This document shows, one piece after another, positions 44,143 through 49,938 of a stretch of DNA of 49,938 nucleotides. The notes beneath the pieces were generated by a model that saw nothing but the letters and a program-made list of their open reading frames with translations, did not search any database and was not told where the DNA came from. A program made the position numbers and the translations under genes. The stretch is from Tannerellaceae bacterium. Its GTDB lineage: Bacteria > Bacteroidota > Bacteroidia > Bacteroidales > Tannerellaceae. The first letter of the stretch is position 1; each line of letters begins with the position of its first letter. The stretch is taken from positions 1 to 49,938 of the forward strand of contig JAIRPK010000066.1 in NCBI GenBank assembly GCA_031257015.1. Reading direction: 5' to 3'.

Positions 44143-46179
44143 ATGGAAAAACATTTCAAAAGGACATTAATCACAACCGCATTGCCTTATGCCAACGGCC
44201 CCGTTCATATCGGACATCTTGCCGGAGTATATATCCCTGCCGACATATACGCTCGCTACCTTCGTCTAAAAGGCGAGGCCGTCCTTCTGATAGGCGGTTC
44301 GGACGAGCATGGCGTCCCCATCACCATACAGGCAAGGAAAGAAGGCGTTTCCCCCCAAGCCATTGTCGATCGTTATCATGCAATAATTAAGCAGTCCTTC
44401 GAGGATTTTGGTATCAGCTTCGACATATACTCGCGCACAACTTCCGCAACCCACCGCCGCACTGCCTCCGACTTCTTCCGCACCCTCTATGATAAAAATG
44501 TCTTCATAGAGAAGAGGAGCGAACAATACTATGACGAAGAAGCACAGCAGTTCCTTGCCGATCGTTACATCAGCGGTTCTTGCCCCCACTGCGGCAACGA
44601 GCGTGCCTTCGGCGACCAGTGCGAATCCTGCGGAACCTCCCTCAGCCCGACTGAACTGCTCAATCCCAAATCCACAATAAGCGGCAGCATCCCCGTTATG
44701 CGCGAAACGACTCATTGGTATCTTCCCCTGGACCAATACGATCCCTTCCTTCGCGAATGGATATTGGAATCGCATAAGGAATGGAAGTCCAATGTTTACG
44801 GTCAGTGTAAGAGTTGGCTCGACATGGGTTTGCAGCCCCGCGCCGTTAGCCGCGATCTGGATTGGGGAATCCCCGTGCCGGTTGATGGAGCTGCCGGCAA
44901 AGTTCTCTACGTATGGTTCGACGCGCCCATTGGTTACATTTCCAATACAATAGAGCTTCGCCCTGACGATTGGCAAACATGGTGGAAAGATCCGGAAACC
45001 CGGATTGTCCATTTTATAGGAAAAGACAACATTGTTTTTCACTGCATCGTTTTTCCGGTCATGCTGAAAGCCGAAGGAACATATAACTTGCCTGAGAATG
45101 TTCCTGCCAACGAATTTCTTAACCTCGAAGGCAATAAGATTTCCACCTCCCGCAATTGGGCCGTATGGTTGCACGAGTATCTCGAAGATATGCCCGGCAA
45201 GCAGGACGTCCTCCGCTATGTCTTAACCGCCAACGCCCCCGAAACCAAAGACAACGACTTTACATGGAAAGATTTCCAGGCCCGTAATAACAACGAGCTG
45301 GTTGCTATACTCGGCAATTTCGTTAACCGCGCCCTTGTTCTGACTTCAAAATACTTCGACGGCAAAGTTCCCCCCATAACCGAACTGACGGCATACGACG
45401 AGCAGACGCTAGTCTCTCTTGCCGGAGCGAAAGCCGAACTGGAACGCCTGATTGACAGCAGCCATTTCCGCGAAGCCCAAAAGGAAGCCATGAATCTTGC
45501 CCGCATCGGGAATAAATATCTTGCCGATACCGAGCCTTGGAAACATATCAAAACAGATCCGCGGCGCGTTTCAACCATCCTCAATATTTCGCTCAGGATA
45601 ACGGCCAATCTTACCATTGCTTTTGCCCCCTTCCTTCCCTTCAGCATGGTGAAACTTGGCAAGATGCTCAACCTCGCTCCCCAAACATGGCAAAACCTTG
45701 GCTCCGATCTTCTCGTCCCCGGCCATCAGCTTGGAGAACCCGAACTCCTGTTTGAAAAAATAGAAGACGACCTCATCGACGCCCAGCTCCAACGCCTCGA
45801 AGAAGCCCGTAAAGCCAACGAAGCCGCTGCCTATCGCGCAAAGCCCATAAGAGAAACAATCGAATATGACGATTTTGCCAAGCTTGACATCCGCACCGGC
45901 ATCATCCTCGATTGCATCAAAGTTCCCAAAGCCGACAAACTTCTCCAGCTGCGAGTTGACGACGGACTGGAGCAACGTACCATTGTCTCCGGCATTGCTG
46001 GATACTATAAGCCCGAAGACATGATCGGCAAACAAATCTGCTTTATTGCCAACCTTGCCCCGCGCAAGCTCAAAGGCATTATCTCCGAAGGCATGATTCT
46101 CTGTGCCGAAGACGCCAATGGTTGCCTTTCTGCCGTATCTCCCGACAAACCAGTCCATCCTGGAAGCGAAGTCAAATAA
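44143..46179 (+). CDS. metG: Methionyl-tRNA synthetase
   Basis: The frame is open from 44029, inside the repeat array, but [19 protein letters not shown] at 44143 is the real start (678 residues). The HIGH signature is PVHIGHLAG, and the KMSKS loop appears as NKISTSRN near residue 340. The zinc-binding knuckle has two CxxC pairs (CPHC and CESC, about 147-162). After the anticodon-binding helical domain there is a C-terminal OB-fold tRNA-binding domain (about 575-678, [20 protein letters not shown]), as in dimeric MetRS. It charges initiator and elongator tRNA-Met. The DegT gene follows 10 bp later. Confidence 0.97.
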   Translation: MEKHFKRTLITTALPYANGPVHIGHLAGVYIPADIYARYLRLKGEAVLLIGGSDEHGVPITIQARKEGVSPQAIVDRYHAIIKQSFEDFGISFDIYSRTTSATHRRTASDFFRTLYDKNVFIEKRSEQYYDEEAQQFLADRYISGSCPHCGNERAFGDQCESCGTSLSPTELLNPKSTISGSIPVMRETTHWYLPLDQYDPFLREWILESHKEWKSNVYGQCKSWLDMGLQPRAVSRDLDWGIPVPVDGAAGKVLYVWFDAPIGYISNTIELRPDDWQTWWKDPETRIVHFIGKDNIVFHCIVFPVMLKAEGTYNLPENVPANEFLNLEGNKISTSRNWAVWLHEYLEDMPGKQDVLRYVLTANAPETKDNDFTWKDFQARNNNELVAILGNFVNRALVLTSKYFDGKVPPITELTAYDEQTLVSLAGAKAELERLIDSSHFREAQKEAMNLARIGNKYLADTEPWKHIKTDPRRVSTILNISLRITANLTIAFAPFLPFSMVKLGKMLNLAPQTWQNLGSDLLVPGHQLGEPELLFEKIEDDLIDAQLQRLEEARKANEAAAYRAKPIRETIEYDDFAKLDIRTGIILDCIKVPKADKLLQLRVDDGLEQRTIVSGIAGYYKPEDMIGKQICFIANLAPRKLKGIISEGMILCAEDANGCLSAVSPDKPVHPGSEVK

Positions 46180-46189
46180 CCGCACGCTC

Positions 46190-47329
46190 ATGCCCGTCGC
46201 CAACATACAAATGGTCGATCTCGTCTCCCAGTATCATCGCTGGAAAGAGGAGATCGACAGCGCCGTCAGTTCTGTAATCGAATCCGGAGCCTTCATTAAT
46301 GGCCCTCACGTAAAGGAATTTGCTTCCAACCTGGCTGCATATCTCCGTGCCCCCCACGTCATTCCCTGCGGCAACGGAACAGACGCTCTCCAAATATCTC
46401 TCATGTGCTCCGGCTTGCATCCTGGTGACGAAGTAATCGTCCCAGCCTTCACTTACGCTGCTGCTGCGGAAGCCGCGGTGTTGCTTGGCCTTGTCCCCGT
46501 TCCCGCCGACGTTGATCCTTACACATATAATATAATGCCCGAATCGGCAGAGGCCGTCATCTCGGAACGAACACGCGCCATCATACCCGTCCACCTCTTC
46601 GGCCAAACATGCGACATGCACCCCCTCCTGGCCTTAGCCCGCAAGTACGATCTGTTTGTAATCGAAGACAATGCCCAGTCCCTCGGCTCTGCATACAGCT
46701 TCCCCGGAGGAGAAACCATTCAGGCCGGAGTGATGGGCGACATCGGAACCCTATCTTTCTTCCCTACCAAAACCCTCGGATGTTTCGGCGATGGAGGCGC
46801 CATCATCACCCGCTCCCCCGAAATGGCCGAGCACATTCGCAAGACCACCGTCCACGGCCAAAGTTCCAAATACCACCATGAAATCATAGGTGTAAACTCC
46901 CGGCTGGACACTCTCCATGCCGCCATATTAGACATAAAACTCCGCCACATCGACGAATCCATTGCCGCCCGCCAGTCTGTTGCCACCTTCTACAATCGCG
47001 CTCTCGCTGGGATTCCCGACATAATTCTCCCCCGCCGCCTCCCGACCTCCACACATATATATAATCAATACACGATCAGAGTGCTTGGCAGAAAAAGAGA
47101 TAGCCTGCAAGCTTATTTAAAAACGTTGGGAGTCCCCTCAATTATTTACTACCCCCTTTCACTCGACGAACAGAAAGCATTTGCCCCTCACCTTCGTATC
47201 CGCACCACCCTGAATAACTCCCGCCTCCTTGCCCGCGAAGTCCTCTCACTTCCGATACATACGGAGATGAAAGAGGATGAGCTGAGATATATAGTCGAAG
47301 GCATCCGAGCCTTCTTTACCACAATATGA
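46190..47329 (+). CDS. DegT/DnrJ/EryC1/StrS-family sugar aminotransferase
   Basis: The frame is open from 46103, but MPVANIQMVDLVSQYHRW at 46190 is the usual family start (379 residues). The PLP lysine is Lys194 (FFPTKTLGCFGDGGA), and Asp160 (VIEDNAQSLG) contacts the cofactor ring. Other motifs are GNGTDALQISL and VPAFTYAAAAEAA. The enzyme transfers an amino group to a keto sugar nucleotide, for O-antigen, capsule or glycan synthesis. The exact sugar cannot be read. It lies 10 bp after metG, so it is probably co-expressed, although the two functions are unrelated. Confidence 0.93.
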   Translation: MPVANIQMVDLVSQYHRWKEEIDSAVSSVIESGAFINGPHVKEFASNLAAYLRAPHVIPCGNGTDALQISLMCSGLHPGDEVIVPAFTYAAAAEAAVLLGLVPVPADVDPYTYNIMPESAEAVISERTRAIIPVHLFGQTCDMHPLLALARKYDLFVIEDNAQSLGSAYSFPGGETIQAGVMGDIGTLSFFPTKTLGCFGDGGAIITRSPEMAEHIRKTTVHGQSSKYHHEIIGVNSRLDTLHAAILDIKLRHIDESIAARQSVATFYNRALAGIPDIILPRRLPTSTHIYNQYTIRVLGRKRDSLQAYLKTLGVPSIIYYPLSLDEQKAFAPHLRIRTTLNNSRLLAREVLSLPIHTEMKEDELRYIVEGIRAFFTTI

Positions 47330-47786
47330 TCCGGTCTTTATAAAGAAACCTTTTGACGTCTGGAAATTAATCTTTATCTCAACAAAAAAAATATCCATCA
47401 TGGTTTGCAAAACAAAGACTTAATTTAGGCATAGACTTTTTTTTATTCTTACCTATATGGAAAAATATTAATATGTTGTTTATTAATTCTTGCAGTGCTA
47501 TTTATTTCACTAATTCCCATTCAGGAAAGTTATTGCGAACGGCCCTATCCATTATCCTTATTATCCCATGTAACATCTATTGCCGTAACAGTTTTACTTA
47601 TTTATTATTTGGCATCTTTAAATTATATTCAATTATTTCTAATAATAAAAATAGGGATATATAATTAATCTTCAGTCGGAAAAGAAGCATTGAAAGCCGA
47701 AATATTTTACTTCTATTTCTCACTATATACGTGCATTAATAGTTTCAATTTTATGCGTGCAAAAGTCTAAGTCTGTTTCTCAAAAA
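47330..47786. other. AT-rich gap with no supported gene
   Basis: Very AT-rich sequence with scattered stops. A 63-residue hydrophobic frame at 47473-47664 exists but lacks promoter or homology support. No RNA gene or repeat was seen before the array at 47787. Confidence 0.55.
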
Positions 47787-48185
47787 GCAACTGTCTTTGC
47801 GGTGTAACATAAAAAGGATTTAAAAAAAAGAACTGTCGCCGCGGGATAAGTGAAAACTCCCGTGAAAAAAGCAACTGCCCCCACGGAGAAAGCAAAAGAA
47901 CCCTCAAAAGAAGCAACTGTCTCTACGGGAAAAGTAAAAATAACCCCAGAAAAAGCAACTGCCTTTACGGGAAAACCGAAAAATTCCATGGGGGAAATAA
48001 AAAACTCCATGCAAATTCCCGAAATTTCCACGGAAAAACTGGAAAATTCCGCGGAAATTCTTGAAATCTCCATGGGGAAAGCGAAATTTTCCGCACAAAT
48101 TCTTGAAATTTCCACGGAGAAATTGAAAAATTCCACGGAAATTCTTGAAATCTCCGCTGGGAAACTGGAAATTTCCGTGGAGATT
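47787..48185. repeat. Degenerate 21-bp tandem array, family E
   Basis: Sixteen diverged units of exactly 21 bp cover 47850-48185. Three looser units (21, 22 and 20 bp) precede them. Many units share a dyad TTTCC, two variable bases, GGAAA. Early units instead carry GCAACTG and ACGGG blocks, so two unit types have merged. Unlike the other arrays, point divergence is high but length is strictly kept. The plus frame 47850-48188 (GTG start) encodes heptads with Leu or Ile every seventh residue (LEISTEK, LKNSTEI, LEISAGK). I do not call it a gene without other support. Confidence 0.85.
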
Positions 48186-48296
48186 TAGTATGTCTTTGCG
48201 TGGATTAATGACGTTACCGCGGGATTATCAGGCATTTACACGGTGCAAGTTGCCCATTCAAAGAGCAAGGCAAGCGCATGATTAGAGAAAAATGAA

Positions 48297-48304
48297 TATA
48301 TTTG
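48297..48304 (+). promoter_or_regulatory. -7 promoter element of the GH29 gene
   Basis: TATATTTG matches the -7 consensus, 58 bp before the start at 48363. It lies just after array E. Confidence 0.6.
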
Positions 48305-48362
48305 TTTCCACAAGGATGCAGATAAGAAGGAACCAAATAATTCACTTTAATAAATATATAAG

Positions 48363-49748
48363 ATGATAAGATTGTCTGTAATAACAGGAGTTTTGTTAAT
48401 AAGCATGAGCGCTTTGTTAAAGGCACAACAAGGTGCGCCCTCATGGGCAGAGGAGAGTGCCGCCAGGAAAGAAGCACGCATGTCGTGGTGGACGCACGAT
48501 CGCTTTGGAATGTTCATTCACTGGGGCATTTACGCCCTTCCCGGTCGCCACGAATGGGTAAAACGCAACGAGCATATATCGGATGAGGCTTATGCCAAGT
48601 ATTTTGAGCATTTTGATCCGGACCTTTACAATCCTGTCGAGTGGGCAGCCAAAGCTCGCGCTGCCGGAATGAAATATGTGGTAGTAACGACAAAGCATCA
48701 TGATGGTTTTTGTTTATGGGATTCAAAAGTCACCGACTATAAGGTGACGAACACTCCATACGGTAAAGACCTGATAGCCATGCTTGTAAAGGCATTTAGA
48801 GATGAGGGTATCCGTGTTGGATTTTACTATTCGCTGATTGACTGGCATCACCCGGATTTTACGGTTGACAGGATACATCCTGCCTGGACAGGCGATATGG
48901 AGAAGGTTGCAAGCCTCAATGCTCCTCGCAACATGGAGCGATACCGTAAATATATGCGGGAACAGTTAACAGAATTGTTAACCAGTTACGGGCAAATAGA
49001 CGAACTCTTTCTGGATTTTTCCTATCCGGGTGCTAATGGTAAGGGCAATGAAGATTGGGGCGCGGAAGAATTGTTAAAACTAATACGAAAATTGCAGCCT
49101 CAGATTATTGTTGACAATCGCCTTGACCTCGACGACAAGGATTGGGGTTGGGATTTTGTAACTCCGGAGCAGTTCATGCCCCAGGAATGGCCGACGGTAA
49201 GGGGAAAGCGCGTGCCGTGGGAGACCTGCCAGACATTTTCAGGCTCATGGGGCTATTATAGAGACGAATACTCGTGGAAGAGTGTTCATCAGCTGATTGT
49301 CATGCTGATAGAGACGGTTAGCAAAGGCGGAAACCTGTTATTAAATGTAGGCCCGACGGCAAGAGGCGTATTTGATGAGCGGGCAGTTGAGCGCCTGGAC
49401 GGCATCGCGGATTGGATGAAATTCCATAGCCGATCTATATATGGATGCACGCAGGCGCCGGAAGAATTTAAAGTCCCGCAAAACAGCCTGCTCACCTACA
49501 ATCCGGAGACAAAGCGCTTGTATATACATGTTCTGGAATGGCCGTTCAAGTCGCTTCACTTGCCAGGCTACCGTGGAAAAATCAAGTACGCACAGCTATT
49601 AAACGACGGTTCGGAGCTTCGATATACGACCAATACGACACCAGGCGGGAGCACGACGGAAAATTCCGGAGCAGAGGACGTTATTTTGAGCCTTCCGGTT
49701 CGGAAGCCAGGAGGGGAAGTTCCGGTGATAGAGATTTTTTTGGAATAA
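48363..49748 (+). CDS. GH29 alpha-L-fucosidase
   Basis: The 461-residue enzyme has a signal peptide (cleavage near residue 21, after LLKAQ). The family motifs are FGMFIHWGIYALPG (48-61), KYVVVTTKHHDGFCLWDS and YYSLIDWHHPD. The nucleophile is probably Asp218 in DELFLDFSYPG. NLLLNVGPTARG marks the end of the catalytic domain. A C-terminal beta-sandwich (about 365-461) follows. It removes alpha-linked fucose; GH29 subfamilies differ in linkage choice and this cannot be decided here. It stands alone, about 5 kb from the xylan locus on the opposite strand, so it may act on other glycans such as host or xyloglucan fucose. Confidence 0.94.
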   Translation: MIRLSVITGVLLISMSALLKAQQGAPSWAEESAARKEARMSWWTHDRFGMFIHWGIYALPGRHEWVKRNEHISDEAYAKYFEHFDPDLYNPVEWAAKARAAGMKYVVVTTKHHDGFCLWDSKVTDYKVTNTPYGKDLIAMLVKAFRDEGIRVGFYYSLIDWHHPDFTVDRIHPAWTGDMEKVASLNAPRNMERYRKYMREQLTELLTSYGQIDELFLDFSYPGANGKGNEDWGAEELLKLIRKLQPQIIVDNRLDLDDKDWGWDFVTPEQFMPQEWPTVRGKRVPWETCQTFSGSWGYYRDEYSWKSVHQLIVMLIETVSKGGNLLLNVGPTARGVFDERAVERLDGIADWMKFHSRSIYGCTQAPEEFKVPQNSLLTYNPETKRLYIHVLEWPFKSLHLPGYRGKIKYAQLLNDGSELRYTTNTTPGGSTTENSGAEDVILSLPVRKPGGEVPVIEIFLE

Positions 49749-49838
49749 TTTTAATTTCGTAATCATCTGTTTATCAGATAAAAAGGCGAGAGGTTCCAAT
49801 TTTTTTTGAGAAAAGAATCAAAAAAAGTGTATCAAATA

Positions 49839-49869
49839 TTTGGAGATAAAAAAAAGTCTCGTACCTTTG
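49839..49869 (+). promoter_or_regulatory. rRNA-operon-type promoter
   Basis: TTTG at 49839-49842, a 19-bp spacer, and TACCTTTG at 49862-49869 form the best consensus promoter in the window. Confidence 0.85.
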
Positions 49870-49938
49870 CACCCGTCTTGAAAGAGAGGCAAACAAAAAA
49901 GAGTTCTTTGAAAGATTTACATATCAACTGAAGTAGTA
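49870..49938 (+). other. Probable 16S rRNA leader (operon continues past the window)
   Basis: The text GAGTTCTTTGAAAGATTTACATATC resembles, in parts such as TTCTTTGAAA and TTTACATA, the leader before 16S rRNA in Bacteroidales. The rRNA gene itself would start beyond the right edge. No other gene is visible after GH29. Confidence 0.65.

Noticed and set aside
47473..47664. 63-residue hydrophobic frame in the AT-rich gap
   Set aside because: It has low complexity and no promoter, ribosome site or family; such frames are expected by chance in AT-rich DNA.
49749..49800. Weak hairpin ATCTG/CAGAT after GH29 as terminator
   Set aside because: The stem has only five pairs and is followed by A, not T; too weak to list.

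Overview
The window looks like chromosomal DNA of a Bacteroidales bacterium. The evidence is two SusC/SusD outer-membrane pairs, a surface protein with a type IX secretion (T9SS) sorting domain, DUF4270 and DUF4491 family proteins, Bacteroidetes-type promoters (TTTG / about 19 bp / TAnnTTTG), and a leader typical of a Bacteroidales rRNA operon at the right edge. The large glucuronoxylan locus suggests a plant-fibre degrader, such as a herbivore or termite gut organism. That habitat is an inference. No transposase, integrase, phage gene, tRNA or CRISPR array was seen.

Layout. 1-210: the end of a 21-bp tandem array. 358-3021: fumarase and threonine aldolase. 3022-3723: a gap with a perfect hairpin and a small ORF. 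3724-9222: a small secreted protein and a 1660-residue T9SS surface protein. 9594-10373 (minus): a DUF6261-like protein. 10603-11034: a 42-bp tandem array. 11153-11317: a 23-bp inverted-repeat pair enclosing a promoter-like sequence. 11483-16374: an orphan SusC/SusD pair. 16754-18070: two FKBP prolyl isomerases. 18239-21478: an Lrp/AsnC regulator, a secreted subtilase and xseA, overlapping head to tail. 21608-21733: a second copy of the first 21-bp array. 21812-22987: a HEAT-repeat protein. 23207-24936: phenylacetate-CoA ligase and an ACT protein. 25279-27489: a GT5-like protein and a DUF4270 lipoprotein. 27491-27790 (minus): DUF4491.

28047-43140 (all minus) is a glucuronoxylan utilisation locus. 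Its order is SusC, SusD, acetylesterase, GH115, GH3 and GH67. Together these could bind and import acetylated glucuronoxylan fragments, remove acetyl groups, remove internal and terminal (methyl)glucuronic acid, and release xylose. Two arrays of one 22-bp repeat family sit at the only two long gaps inside it. 43437-44045 is a 609-bp array of 21-bp units ending next to the metG promoter. metG and a DegT aminotransferase follow, then a degenerate 21-bp array, a GH29 alpha-fucosidase and the rRNA-type promoter.

The two most unusual signals are: (1) seven intergenic arrays of five sequence families that share a design, with 21, 22 or 42-bp units each holding a dyad; two families occur at two places each; and (2) a probable invertible promoter (phase switch) in front of the orphan SusC, whose repeat resembles the Mpi-type sites of Bacteroides fragilis.
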